The notes beneath the pieces are model-generated. The model had not been told where the DNA came from and searched no databases. It worked only from the letters and a program-made list of their open reading frames with translations. A program made the position numbers and the translations under genes. 64,000 nucleotides of DNA, taken from the NCBI RefSeq assembly GCF_028453695.1, contig NC_135775.1, positions 22,974,545 to 23,038,544 of the forward strand, read 5' to 3'. Positions within the stretch are counted from its first letter, which is position 1. Each line of letters starts with the position of its first letter. Below, piece after piece: positions 34,961 through 47,288 of the stretch. The stretch is from Augochlora pura (Eukaryota > Arthropoda > Insecta > Hymenoptera > Halictidae).

Positions 34961-35232
34961 CACGTTGTTCTCTGGCCAAAATCAGCGGGCGTTCTAAACA
35001 AATTCGAATCGAGGGAAATTCGTTCGCGTTCGCCGATCTACGGTGCGAAAGATGAAGACAACGGAGAGGAAGATACAGAAGTTAAAGAAGTGCAGGAAAA
35101 AGATTTTCGCGGTAATTGCTATTGCAGAACCTCGTCTTTGAACCTCGGCGGTAAATTGCCGGGACGCGGGGTCCGTTTCCCATCATTCAACCGGTCGTCG
35201 TTATTTGCGATTAGACCGTGGCGTATTTATGC

Positions 35233-35258
35233 AGAGAGAGAGAGAGAGAGAGAGAGAG
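35233..35258 (+). repeat. (GA)n microsatellite
   Basis: About 26 bases, pure. Confidence 0.9.
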
Positions 35259-35868
35259 TGGGAATGTCCGGAGACTGTTTTAGACAATGAGAGGGAAGGG
35301 ATGGAAAAGATTTCGAGGGTAATTGCAATTGCATCGCCGCCGAGGACCTTCCCCGTAAATTGCCGGGATGAAGGAAAGGTCCCTCTGCAGTATGCGTCTC
35401 GGCGCGCTCGCGTTTAAGATCTTTGAATTTCGAACGGCGCCAGTAATTTGATGACCGAGTAAACTGTAGCAGAAGGTAATTGTAATTGCGCGCGCGCTCG
35501 GCTGACGGGGAGCTGTTTCGACGAAAAGTCGGCCGTTGGAAGGGCCACGGCGACGTCGTCGCGATCGCGGGGGGTGCTGCTTCTCGTGCTTTCCGTACGG
35601 CGATAATTGTAATTTGCTGTTCGATAAAACTTGATGACCGGTTGAAAACGGGAACGGGCCTCGACGTAGGGCGAGACCGCGATAGTCGAATCCCCGTTGT
35701 CGCCCATAAAACCGTGTACCCGGCGCGGCGAAGAAGCGGCGCGCGACGGCTCGTCGATATTAACGAGAGAGTATTTTTTTCGAATCGACAGCCGACCAGG
35801 TTGCGCAGAAAGCTGTCCGTGATACGTTGAAATTGATGAATCGCCGTTTTGCCTCGAGTGCCGGCATG

Positions 35869-35871
<3 letters not shown>

Positions 35872-35905
<34 letters not shown>

Positions 35906-35949
35906 CGAGACAGAGAGGGAAAGAGAGGGAAAGAGAGAGAGAGAGGGAG
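35872..35949 (+). repeat. (GA)n compound tract
   Basis: Pure GA to about 35900, then AAAAGCGAGACAGAGAGGGA-like interrupted units and GA again; almost 80 bases in all. Confidence 0.92.
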
Positions 35950-36699
35950 CAAGGGACGGGGTAAAAAGCAGGGAAAGGAGGGTCCGAAACAGCCGTCGTG
36001 TCCAGTAAATTGATCGAATCGAAACGCTTCGCGGCCAATTGATTCGGTGCTCCGGCAATCGCTGCTTCAATTGCATCTTCGCCGTCAGCTTTTCGCCTTG
36101 CTCTTTGCCTCGCGGTCTCCCGTCCCGGCTCCCCCCTTTTCTCCCCCTCTCGAGCGGAAAGCACTTTCGAACCTCCTTTAAAAAACACCAAATTTCCTTT
36201 CCCTGAAACCTGCGCGCCTCTCCGCCTTGGTCTACGAGGTGTTGGAAGGATCGTTGGAGCGCGACACGCGAAACCGTCGGTTCGGCGACCAACGAATTCG
36301 TGGATCGCGTGCGTTACGTAACGGTAGCCGTTCTAAATTCGATATTCCAGTTACGTAAGGGCAGAGGTCGCATTTCATACGATTCATCGGCTGAGCCCAG
36401 CTGCGCCCGTCTCCCCCCGCGCAGCACGCCCACGACGTCTCCTTCGAGGAGCTCGACCGGTTAATCGAATTTCCGGTAAGCCTCGTTCGCGCGAGCATCG
36501 GTCAAGGGTCGTTCCGTCCGAGGGAAAACCCCGAAAGATTCATTGGAGGGCCAGCTTCCGGCGCTGCTTCCGGATTAACGATACTGTGCCCCAGTAAATG
36601 ACTCGCGAGCCTTCCAAACGCAAGCCTTTCCTCGACCCTACTCTGGAACCACTGCGCCGCTGTGCTGCAGTTCTTGGTTCGAACACGGTAAATGCCAAA

Positions 36700-37445
36700 C
36701 GTCTCGAAGACATTCATTTTGCGTTTCGTTTAAGTCTGAACGTCTTGCTTCAGACATTTAACATTTTACCGAATAATTTGATGTCTGTTACTGAGATCAA
36801 TGTGTTAAGATTGTACTACCGTAAGCTTCGCTGTTATTGTATAATTTCTTAAATATTAAATATCTTTCGCGATTAATAAAATAAATAAAATGAAAACAGA
36901 AAGGAAAATTTAACATTTACCTAAATTTTGTACGACCCAATAACCGGTCGGCAGAGTGTTAAAAGGACGTGGTTAAGATGTTATTATGAATGTCTCATCT
37001 ACTTTGCTGCTTTTGAACACATTTTTCATTGACAAACGAAGCTACAATATTCTACAATTCGCAGAGGCGTAGAATGTTACCTTGAACTCGGTAAGAATCA
37101 TGTAACAAAGAAGCCACGCCTAATCTATCAGAGGAGGAGCAAAATACTCTGGTTGACGAGGAGAGATAGAGCAGAGAGTCTGGAACCCTTAGAAAACAAT
37201 ATCGGGAACGGATAAAGCACGGTCTGAGCTGCAGAACGTTATCTCCGCTCTCACATATTTAATCTGATTTAATTTAATTTATGTATATATACAGGTAAGC
37301 ACTGAAACCCGAAGAAAGCACAACATAAGTTAAACGGTGGAGTATCAGTGAATTAGACAACAGTTTCTAAAGACTAGTTTTAAAATTAGTAACATTACCT
37401 GCGAATACGTCAAGGTTAATGCGGCATTAAAAGCAAAGTAGCGCA
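36700..37445. other. AT-rich block
   Basis: AT-rich sequence with stops in all frames. It contains one GCCACGCCTAA word (37113), part of a word family that recurs at 42 and 57.7 kb. Confidence 0.4.
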
Positions 37446-37741
37446 GCAATTGTTTCTCGACCGGCGCGCAACTTTCACCATGGAACATGGATCTGCGAAT
37501 TCTTCTGCACTCCAGGGAGCGAAGTGTTCATCGAGGACATCTGCGGACCACGGTCTCTACACGCTCGCAAAACCACGCCTACTTAGTTTCGGCGCGTTGC
37601 GAAAACAAGCCGGGCGAGTCGTTTACCACCGTTTACGCGAAATCCGGTGGTATCGGATGTAACTCGGCCGAAAGCGTTGCCCCGGAGGGCAATTCGGGAA
37701 GCTCTCAGGGCAAACACAGAGCTCTAGAGCCGCGACAGTGG

Positions 37742-37744
<3 letters not shown>

Positions 37745-37774
<30 letters not shown>
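37745..37774 (+). repeat. Poly-G run of 30 bases
   Basis: Thirty uninterrupted G residues after GGGGA at 37740-37744, followed by CAGGCGGGCC. It is read as poly-Gly on plus and poly-Pro on minus in several frames, explaining the frames at 37487-38076. Length may be uncertain because long G runs are hard to sequence. Confidence 0.9.
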
Positions 37775-37777
<3 letters not shown>

Positions 37778-38150
37778 GCGGGCCAGGGGAGGGAAAGAGG
37801 GTTAGAAAACGGTGGCACGGACGCGCGAAGTTTCCTGATCGTCGCGTCGCGACGCCGACGGTCGCGTCGTCGTATTCGTCTCGTTCGATCGATACTCGTA
37901 ATTCCGGCGAGTCGCGGCGAACCCCGTGCCGATCGATAGGACAGATTTTCAAGCTTCGCTCGGCCGGTTCGCTCCGTTTACTTCGTTTGCTTGGCTCGCT
38001 CGGCTCGCCCGAGGCGATCGCACGAAAAGCGAGCCGGGGAGGAAGAGAGATAAAAAGCGAGAGAGAGAGAGAATAAGGGCCTCGGTTCCTAGCGCCTGAT
38101 TCTCCTCCGAACCGAACAGAGGGGAAGGCTGCGAAGGAAAAAGTAAGAGC

Positions 38151-38152
38151 GA

Positions 38153-38201
<49 letters not shown>
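38151..38201 (+). repeat. (GA)n microsatellite
   Basis: About 50 bases with a single GGG interruption near its start. A smaller GA run lies at 38059-38072. Confidence 0.93.
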
Positions 38202-38202
<1 letters not shown>

Positions 38203-38725
38203 CGGCGAGACAGGCCCGCCGCGCGTCGCCTCGAAATTCCGCGTCAATCCGTGGAATTAAAAGCTCGCCGAGCGAATTTAAGTTGGCGTTCCTCCCCGAG
38301 AGGGACAGGGGGTAGCCAGCAGCGAGCCGAGAGATAGGGGGTGGCGAGGATCGCCCTCGGGGAAAATCGACAGGGTAAAGAGCTTCCACTAGAGTAAGAG
38401 AGCGAGAGAGAGAGAAAGAGGGAGTCCTGCGAAGGGTTTCGGGCGGCGGCGGCGGCGGGAGGGCGGAAAGGAGGCAGGACGCGTGGACACGAGAAGAAGG
38501 AGGACGCGCAGCTTAGGGGACGGGGCGAAGGGTGCCGCGTGAAACGGCATCGGAAGAAGGAACGAGGGAAGCGAGAGGAAAGCGGCGGCTGCCAGATAAG
38601 ATAAGGGTGAGAAATCGCGGCGCTCCTGGATGCGGTAACATTAGACCGTCCCCCGACGCCGTCGCCCTTACCCCTTTCCCCGGAACGCAACGGGACTGTA
38701 CTATTCCTAGCCCTGCACTGTTCCA

Positions 38726-38756
38726 TCGAGCCGAGCCGAGCCGAGCGGAGCCGAGT
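38726..38756 (+). repeat. (CCGAG)n pentanucleotide repeat
   Basis: Five to six units including one GGAG variant, the same motif and variant type as the tract at 13571. Confidence 0.85.
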
Positions 38757-38997
38757 TTCGAGCCGTTGCTCTCGCCGGCTTAACTCCACTCTCCGGCTCT
38801 CGAAGCTTACCGGGGGCGCCTAGACTCCTATCAAGGCCTACGGCCACGGTATCGTTTCCTCGTGTAGGCACGCGACACCGGCGTATATCGGACCGCGCGA
38901 CCTACACTCTCCGGCACTCACCGTTGTCGCCCGGAATTCCAGGAGGCAAACCTCGGCCGACGATGTAACACGGCGGATTAACGGGAACCGGCCGATG

Positions 38998-39021
38998 CCG
39001 GGCCGGGCCGGGCCGGGCCGG
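38998..39021 (+). repeat. (GGGCC)n pentanucleotide repeat
   Basis: Four to five nearly pure units. Confidence 0.85.
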
Positions 39022-39758
39022 AGACGGATCGCCGGGATCCAGGCCGCGTCTTCGCCGCCGCGCCGCATCATCGATCGACGGAATCGCCGATGTCACGCTT
39101 CCCGATTAACCCTCCCCTGAAGCGTCGGCCGCGCCGCTGTGTCCACCTGATTCTTCCGGTTTCCGAGCCCCTGGCTCGTGCTTAACTCGCCCCGCGTTCG
39201 GCCCGCTCCTAGGATCCGCCTACTCGTGGAATATCTCCTCCATTTTGAACACACAGCCCTTGTGCCTCCACTCTCCGCGACTTTATCGCTCTCTCCTATT
39301 CATTCTTCCACTTCATCCCTGTGCTCCGGACCACCCACCGCCGCCATCCCCGTTTCCTCGGCGCTTAAAGCATTGTTTGCCGGAGATCCGGTTGCAGATC
39401 CGCGACGTACGAACGCATTGTTGGCCGGCCCTTTAATTTATCGTTATTTGAATAAATTGGCCCCAACAGGCTCGTCCAGATTGCGGAAGCGCCCCCGGAC
39501 CTTTGGTCCCGCCGACTAATTCCGGTCAGCGGATTTGCTTGGCTCTACCGGCAGCGTAAAGGTCTCTATCATCGGCGCTCTGTCCGATGGAGCACGGTAT
39601 TCGTTCATTCGTTGACCCTGTTCGACTCGCTAGCCTTTTGAATATACATGCACGGATCCGTACGAAATATAGATTATCGATGGGGGCGTTGAATTTTTAG
39701 ACAAAGCGTCCGCGAAAATAGAACAGCCGAGAGCCGAGAGGAGAGAAGTGACTGTGAT

Positions 39759-39808
39759 AGAGAGAGAGAGAGTGAGAGAGTGTTTGAGAGAGAGAGAGAG
39801 AGAGAGAG
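39759..39808 (+). repeat. (GA)n microsatellite with TGTTT interruption
   Basis: Two GA blocks separated by GAGTGTTTGAG at about 39778-39788. Confidence 0.9.
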
Positions 39809-41284
39809 CTGCCGGCGGGACGATACGATACATTCCCGGAGAATTCTCGGCGCGGACCGCGTAATCTCGCGCTCCGACCGCCGTCGTCGTCTAATTACGT
39901 GGCATCGGATGCCTCTCTGGTCCGGCATGGAAAGCTCGCCGATTCAATAGCGACTGCCGCGGCCCCGCAGCGTCTTATTAGCGGACTATTACGAGGCCGT
40001 GCCGGAACCCCCGGATCGCAAAGAATCGCGTGCGTCTTCGTTCGGACAGGTTTCGCGCTTTCCTTTTCAGCGAGGTATCGACGCCGTTCCCCGGTTCCTC
40101 ATCCTCCTCCTCCTCCTCCTCCTACTCTTCGGCCCTTCCCCCGCCGCCGTCGCTCTAATTGGTTCTTTGCATTCGACGGCAATTCCCTCGTTTCGATTCC
40201 AAAGGATCGGCGGCGGATCTCTCTCTCCCCCGGATCGATCGACGCCGATCGTTAACCGTAACGATTCACCCGACACGCGCGACCCTTGTTCCAAGGCATC
40301 GGCCACTTCGAGCGGTCGACTTTATTTTTAGCGTCTTTCCCATCGTGAACGCGAGCTTCCTACAGCTGCATCCACTGGCCTTAAACGAACTATCGATCCT
40401 AGTTAATCTAATAGCCCGGGCCCGAACCTTTGCATTTCCCTCGGCGCGCGTTCGGGGCGGCCGCCTCGCTGCCTCGAATCGGACAGGCGATGTCTTCCCG
40501 AAAAATCGTCGGATCAATTTTCCGGTGCGACGGAAACGACGCGGGGGGGGGTTACCTGTTGCGTGGAAAGTCGTACCTTGCGTCCGCGAAATGATAGACA
40601 AGAGATAAATAAGAGGTGTTTGATATTTTACGGAACGGGTGTACGCGCGGCCTCCTTTCGCGCCGAGCTCGCGTTCTCTCCCCCTTCGTTTAAAGGCCGG
40701 TCGATGGATCGGGAGCGACAAAGGTGTTAGAAAAGCTCCCGACACCACCGACACCGCTGCAGGGTAGGCAGGTGGCATCGAATTGTCGGGGTTTCGCTCG
40801 AAGAGAGAAGGGCGTCGAGCCAGTCGCTGGAACGGCGGGAGACGTGCACGCGAGTATGCGGCCGTAAATACATCTCATGAATTTAGGTTAGCACGCGAAC
40901 GAAACCGCACCACTTCACATCGCGAACAGGCCGCTCTAAATATTGTCCAGCCCGCGGGCCACGATAATCGACTCGAATTATAACGTAAACGCCGCCGCGG
41001 CCGTGTGATTAGGCTTTCGGCCGGTCATCGCTTCCGGCCAGCAATCTCCCCCCCTACAATCCTCTCGAGAAACCTCTTGGCAGTCTTAAATCCGTACAGT
41101 TTCCAGTTTCGCCGATGACATCTGCTCGGGCTGCCGATGAAGATGCCAGATAGCCGTCGAGATACTTTTCTGAAAGACGGGCTCGCTAAAACTTCGACGC
41201 TCCTCGAAAGACTGCGACCCTCGGTCCTTGGAATTTCTTTCGGAAATTTGACGGCTCCTATCTGAACACATTCGCCGGCGTATC

Positions 41285-41620
41285 GATCGTGATAATAGTA
41301 GTTTGAAATAATCATTTATTCTGTATAGGAAGACATTACGTAACGTAGAAGCAGTCCTGATGTATCGTACTTCATCGGAGTAAAAGAGCTCAATAAATTT
41401 TAGTCGCTGCTGAACATTATTGTAATCTCCCAGGAATGGTCTACAACCTCCAAAAACAGAAAATAAAAAATATTAAAAATAAAAAAGTTACGAGAAAGTG
41501 TGCGTGTACTAGCAATTAACGGGGAGCTGCGATAGATGAATCGTAATGTTCTAAACGCCGCGCGAGTGATACGTTAGTAACGGTGTTGGAATCAATCATG
41601 TTAAGAGGTGCAATTACCGG
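41285..41620. other. AT-rich spacer
   Basis: Short AT-rich stretch without a recognised element. Confidence 0.4.
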
Positions 41621-43544
41621 CGCCGTTCGTTAGCCGATGGTGCGACTAGTCGCGTTAATACTTGCGAGAAACAGGCGCGTACAAACTCCAGCGAAGATCC
41701 TGCGACGATATTACGCGGTCGTCCAGGCACCGACGACGAGAGGCGCGCCCAGCCGTGTGCGCTATCATAATTTAATATAATGCCAAGTATCGGGGAAACT
41801 CGGGGGAGCGTAACAATAGCGGCAGATCGGACCCGGCGTGCCAGACGATGGAGTTGCCGAAGAAATATTCGCGATTCACCGTGCCGCCGCATTTTTCCCC
41901 CCGGGCTGTTCCCGAGCCGGACCGCCGAGTGACCCAACCTTGCTCTTCGATCTTCCTCGCTTTCATTAGGAGATTGCAACATCATCCCTTTGGGATCGAG
42001 ACTCCGGAGCATCGGCCCGGGCATCGACGAGAGCCGGAGCAACAATGCCACGCCTACGCGGGGACAGGCCACGCCCACGGGACGCGGAACGTACGTACCG
42101 CGCCGGGAGACCAAGATAAATTAGTCTTCTATGTCTTTCCGGTCCGTGATTGGCAATCCCGGTGATCGCTCGCAGGGCAACCCGTTCCCATTGCCGCATT
42201 CCCGTCGAAGGCTCGCATGCGATCACTCCAATCCGGCGACCGGAATTCCTAATGCAGAGTCATAGAGACAGCGGAACGGTGTTTTTAGCTCCGCGGGGAA
42301 TCGGAGCAATCGAGGCACGCCTATCCATCTCCAGCCACGCCCACGCGGAAACGTTCGCTCATACTCAAATCGAATGGCTACAAATCGCAGCTACAGCGAT
42401 CGAACACGGGGTATTTCGAATTCGTTGTTTTCAGCCTCGAAAAACGAGAGCGACGGGGCCACGCCCATCGAGGGAAAGCCCGATAGTCCATACGACCGGC
42501 TAGTTTTTCGACTTCGCGATTAGATAGCGATTAGATAGCGAAATTGGGTGGAAACGATCGCGAAAAAGCGGGGAACGAAAGAGGAGCGTCGCGATTGCGA
42601 GCCGCTCTAATTTTCCTAAAATCCCGCGGCGCCGCGACGTTCCACGAACGGATAAGCAGCTCTCCTCGGCCATCCTCGAGCGGGGGCATCGAGGAGTCGA
42701 TAGCGGGGTGGGGCGATAAACGCAGGAAGCGTTCAGAAAGCGACGGGATCTTCGCTAATTTAAACTAGCTACTCGTAATATCGAAACCAGCCGGCGTCGA
42801 GGAGACAGCGACGGTTGTTCGAGCGCCCTTGTGGACGGCAACGACGACGTCGAGGCAAATTCGAATTACCGTTTCAAGCGTTTCCGGATGGATGGCGCAA
42901 AAGCGGATCCTCGAGGCAAAGGTTCCACCAAGGTAATGAGAACATTTCGACGGACCGCCGGACAGACGCTGGCGGCGCCCGGGCCAAACAAAGACCGCCA
43001 ATTTCGGACTTCTTCGCGGGCGCAGGGGTAGGAGGGAGGCAGCGGTCTCGTTTGCCTCGCTGTCGTCGATATTCGACGGGTCACCGGGTAACGCTTCCGC
43101 GCGATGATAACTGGATTTGGACGGAACGCGACGTTCGGTGGAATAAAAAAAAAAAGTACAGACACACACAGGCTCGCGGAACTGCACACGTGCGCGTGTG
43201 GGGGACGGGTTGGAAAAGGGGCGAACGAACGGTGGACGGAGAGAGCGAGCACCCCTGGCAGCCATTTTACAGCCGCGTTATATTCGTTAATCGTAAATTG
43301 GTACAGCCATTCGTTACGTATCACGGCGAGCCAGCGACGAGCCGGCAGCGGGCGCCGTATTCGACGCGTTTATTTGTCCAATCATTTTTCAAACTTTACT
43401 TATTTTATCTTGTCCCCTCTCGTAACCCGTATATCCAGATAATTCCGATCCGGCGACGATATCGACTAGCGAACGCGCGCCGACAATAAAACAGTCGCGA
43501 ACGAGTGGTTTAGCCTAGCGGCAATATCCGACGGGCTATTTTAT

Positions 43545-43582
43545 GAAGAGAGAAAAAGAGAGAGAGAGAGAGAGAGAGAGAG
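43545..43582 (+). repeat. (GA)n microsatellite
   Basis: About 38 bases with AAAAAG near the start. Complementary to the CT tract 360 bases downstream. Confidence 0.92.
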
Positions 43583-43938
43583 GACAGAGCGAGGTGGTGG
43601 AAGAGTGCTGCACGATAAAGCCAATTCCTTAGGAATACGTACGATCTATTCCGGTTGAAAGCTTTTCCGTACGCTTGAGCTGTCGCGGCTTCGAATTCGT
43701 CGTAGCCAAACGAACTGTTGTCGAAACTCGATTTGCATCGACGTACCTCGCGACTAGATGCGCGCGAACAGCGAAACGAGCGACGAGAACGGAGGACACG
43801 GAGGAGGCGGGAGGAGAGACCGGGACGAGGAGAGACGCCGGATCGAAGTAATTTCGATACTTTAAAAAGAGGCTTAAGAACTTGCGGCTTTCTTCTCTCG
43901 TCCCGGCGACCAGAACTACCGAGCAAACTCACTCTTAC

Positions 43939-43941
<3 letters not shown>

Positions 43942-43979
<38 letters not shown>

Positions 43980-43986
43980 GCTCTCT
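43942..43986 (+). repeat. (CT)n microsatellite
   Basis: About 37 pure bases, then CTATCTCGCTCTC. Confidence 0.92.
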
Positions 43987-44769
43987 TCGTCGCTCTCCTG
44001 CTCCCAGTTTCTCCGTGGGAGAAACGCCAAGGCACGACCGGAATATTTCCAATAACGGAATCGCTCTCGTCACGCTCCTCCACGTACATCGTGGCGCACA
44101 GACCGCGCGCGGCGGGCGCCGCGTGCATAAATTTTAATGCAACCCTCTCCGCGACCCGCCCGGCGACTGTCTACGCCGGCAACAAACCGTACACGCGAGC
44201 TTTAACGCGCCGACTGCGCCGAAGATAAAATTGCCGCGCGAATCGGCTGCTACCCACCGTACACATTTATTCCGGGAGTTAACCGACGTTCGAACGCTCG
44301 CATCGTTAAATCCGCGCACCCTCCTCGTCGCCGCCGTCGACGCCGCGACTGGTTCTCTCGTTCTCCCCCCTTTTACGGCCGATGCATTAACCCGCGCCTG
44401 ATTTGCACGCCTTCGCGACCCACGGCCCCGAAATCCCTGGCCAGCGCGCGCCGTGGTCTCGCAGAAAGTAATATCGGAAGGAAGCCGCGGCACCCAACTA
44501 TTTCAATGCTTCCGCGTCGAAAATAAAAGTCGATCCCTGCGCGAGTGGAAACCCCGCGGTGTCTCGCAATGAAACCAGATAGACTTACAATGGTCGGGAT
44601 GTTACAAGAGCATTGTCGCGCCCTTTTACTACGGAGCAACTTTTTCAAACAAAAAGTTCCCCGGCTCAAGTGTTTACGTTTAAGGTCGCTTCTTTCCTTT
44701 CGCTCCTCTCGTTCTCCTTTTTCTATTTCGTTTGTCCTCGTGGGAGTCGACGAAGCTTTCACTCTGTTG

Positions 44770-45400
44770 ATACGTTAATGATTGTAATAATAATAATAAT
44801 TGTTATTATTATGGTTATTTAAGCTAGTCTACATGGCTCGGATCAAGATACTAAAATAAGTGGTAACTCCGATATTTAAATAATTAAATCACGTCCCAAA
44901 ATAATATATAAATAATTCCATATCCATAAAATGCAATAACTTGTGTTAAATTGAAACTTTATTACATTGAATAAATCATGTTAAAATGAAAATGGATCGG
45001 AAGGACTGTTTTAGAATCGAAACATCTTTGAAAGAGTTAAATTTTCTCGTTTCGTTACGGAAACGAACGTTGAAATTCGCCGACGAAAATCGACACTATT
45101 AACCTATTACCCTTCCTTTTTCTTCAATTTCGAAGTTAACCGCGTAAATCTATTACCGCAACGACATCCTACGAAACTCCAGCCGCAAGATACATTAGCC
45201 TGTTATTAGCGGAGTGCCGGATCGAGTCGAATCAATTATTTACCGTGATCGGGTAGACAGGCGAGTTCATTTCTTAGCGGAACCAGCCTTCGATACCCGT
45301 CGGAATATCATTGGAATTGTAGGCAACAGATCCAAGAATATAAGCTAAATATAATTCGGAGCCACTCCTAGAGCGAATCCTCTCGAATTATTTAATAGGT
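44770..45400. other. AT-rich block with ATA triplets
   Basis: Begins with a (TAA)n/(TTA)n imperfect palindrome at 44785-44816, then AT-rich DNA to 45110 and balanced DNA to 45400. No gene seen. Confidence 0.4.
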
Positions 45401-45608
45401 TAACCTGGATTTAATTCCGAGGCAACGAGGGGGAGAGACCGAGAGCTGGCAGCGGCAGCGGCGGCCTATGGGTGCCTGGAGACGATTCCATCGAGGACGA
45501 TGAATAAATGCTGGCTGGCAGAGGGAGAGAACGATGGAAACGGCTCTCTGGCTCGACGGAGGACAGGGCCGCGGAGGACAGGTCGGAGACGGGGGTTGGC
45601 GACGCGGT

Positions 45609-45623
45609 GGGGGGGGGGGGGGG
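45609..45623 (+). repeat. Poly-G run, 15 bases
   Basis: Uninterrupted G, read as poly-Gly or poly-Pro in the overlapping frames. Confidence 0.88.
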
Positions 45624-46144
45624 CGGCGTGGACGAGGGGGTAGAACTCGCGAGTAACTCACGCGTACCACTAATTCTGCCGTGGTGGTGCTGCGAGGTTT
45701 GGCCGTGAACGTGACGTCGCATCTCGTGGGGTAACCACGGGAAACGGTGAAATCCCCGTCCAGCCCGGAATCGCAGACTCGGGGCCGGGGCCGCGAGTCA
45801 ATAATTTCCCGCTCGGCCTCGAATCCCTCGATTTTAAGGTTACGACGTGTTCTCGCCCGGGGCCGGAGAGACAGAGCGACCGGGTGCAGCGTGTATGTAT
45901 GTGGTGTACGCGGGTTGCGTCGCCTCGACGCGGAAAACCTCCGTCGTCGTCGACGACGTCGTGGCGCGCGGTCTGGCTTGATGAAAATTAATTAAAACCG
46001 TTGCCGCGAATCTCCGCGACGCTCTCGGGGTTCCCGCGCTGCTACCTGCCTCGGAACACGGGACGAGCAGCGCGACAAAGTGGATATCTTCGAGGTGGAA
46101 ACGCCGGGCTCTCTCGTCTCCTCGATCTCGGTTTCCATTTTGCT

Positions 46145-46201
46145 TCCCGGCCTCGCCTCGCTTTGCTTCGCCTCGCTTTTGCCTCGCTTTTGCCTCGCCG
46201 T
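46145..46201 (+). repeat. GCCTCGCTTT-type degenerate repeat
   Basis: Repeated GCCTCG separated by CTTTT or CTTTG, closely similar to 31012-31076. Confidence 0.65.
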
Positions 46202-46614
46202 CCGACGTTCTCTCGGCTCGGCTCCGCGCCGCCGTTAAAAGTGGTGGAGACGCGTACCCGCGGCGTCGTTAATAATCGTTAGGCCGGGCGACGGTGACAA
46301 GGTAGCCCGGCGCTGGCTTCGGCACGATCCTCGCCGTTTGGTAGCCCGATGGGGCGTCACCGATCCCGGCAACCTACTAACGAGCCAAAACGGATGCGAT
46401 TATTACGCGATACCTGGTCCCCCGACTGCCAGCCCCGCCGAAAGCTCATTTCCATGTAACTCGAACCGCGGCGCCTTGGATAATCCCGCGGGACGTAGCC
46501 GCGTTTTCGGGACGCGCGAATTCCACGCGGGAAAATACAGTTTCGCCGACGTAGGCTTCGCGTTGGCCGGGTTTCGACCCGCCGCGTTTTATTGCATCGG
46601 CATTTTCTATAAAT

Positions 46615-46930
46615 ATTAGCCCTTCTCTGGCTTCAGATAAACCACCATTATCTACTGGTACTTGATAAAATCCTGGATCAAGTAAATTATATAAATACGG
46701 TATAAATATCGGTTAATTAACTCTTTGGGGCACGGTGCGATTAAAAATGTCCTTTTTAATATACGGTAATTCATGATGATTTAAGTCCCATTCTATAAAT
46801 TCAGTATCATTCTACAAATTCAATTGAATTATTATTTGTTTATGTTTTTATATGCTTTCAATAAAAAAGATACCAATTTCGTTTGATTACGCGTACCACT
46901 GGTGGTACATTTCCAGGTTATGGTTAACAT
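46615..46930. other. AT-rich block, possible TTAA element
   Basis: AT-rich DNA starting near a TTAACTCTTTGGGGCAC word (46717), which resembles the TTAACTCTTTGCCGTC end at 63.2 kb when read in the same direction. A 7-base-arm interrupted palindrome lies at 46893-46908. I cannot define the other end, so this is only a possible element remnant. Confidence 0.3.
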
Positions 46931-47257
46931 AATTTTCTTGCAGATGAACCATCCACCCAACGACCGGCAGAATTAAACGGAGGCTTGGAGGGAGCCGCGA
47001 ACAAGCAGAGATTGGCGCCGTGAGTCAGGTGTTTTCGAGGTGCGAGTCGGAGGCGCCTTCGCGCGTCTACTCTCGCTCCGTTGACAAATGCTCGGATCCG
47101 CGCGAGGACGCAACGAAACAAACACGCGGCGCAAACACACGGTCCTTCGACAACGTGGAACTCCGCTCCGGCGAGCTCGCCGTCCAACGCGTTTCCGCTC
47201 GCGCGATCTTGGTATGGGAGGGTCACTCCTCGTCGCGGCGAATTGCTTATCACGTCG

Positions 47258-47259
<2 letters not shown>

Positions 47260-47288
<29 letters not shown>
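47260..47288 (+). repeat. (GA)n microsatellite
   Basis: About 29 pure bases. Confidence 0.92.

Larger units (their letters stand above)
34960..36700. other. GC-rich block with two GA tracts
   Basis: GA tracts at 35233 and 35872. The longest frame of the window (35414-36292, minus, 292 codons) crosses the second tract, giving about 25 consecutive Ser/Leu residues, and overlaps two other minus frames. I see no domain outside the tract. Confidence 0.4.
37445..41285. other. Long GC-rich block without recognisable gene
   Basis: About 3.8 kb. It holds the 30-G run (37745), GA tracts (38059, 38151, 39759), CCGAG pentamers (38726), GGGCC pentamers (38998) and CTC triplets (40098-40123). Frames up to 181 codons cross these tracts and overlap on both strands. 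Confidence 0.4.
41620..44770. other. GC-rich block with repeated CACGCC words
   Basis: About 3.1 kb. The 42.0-42.5 kb part holds five CACGCC(C/T)A words on the same strand (see findings). GA and CT tracts at 43545 and 43942 form an inverted pair. Frames of up to 224 codons (42815-43489) are mixed but compete with minus frames of similar length and show no domain I can name. Confidence 0.4.
45400..46615. other. GC-rich block with G run and CCTCG repeats
   Basis: Contains a G15 run at 45609-45623, an exon-like minus-strand stretch with a strong splice-donor word at 45656-45661 (see findings), and GCCTCG repeats at 46145-46201. Confidence 0.35.

Noticed and set aside
35414..36292. 292-codon minus-strand open frame, the longest in the window
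   Set aside because: Its middle is a long Ser/Leu run translated from the GA tract at 35872-35949. Two other minus frames overlap it, and no domain is visible outside the tract.
43500..43530. GTGGTTTAGCCTAGCGG resembling a tRNA A box
   Set aside because: No B box within 80 bases and no cloverleaf; a GA tract follows.
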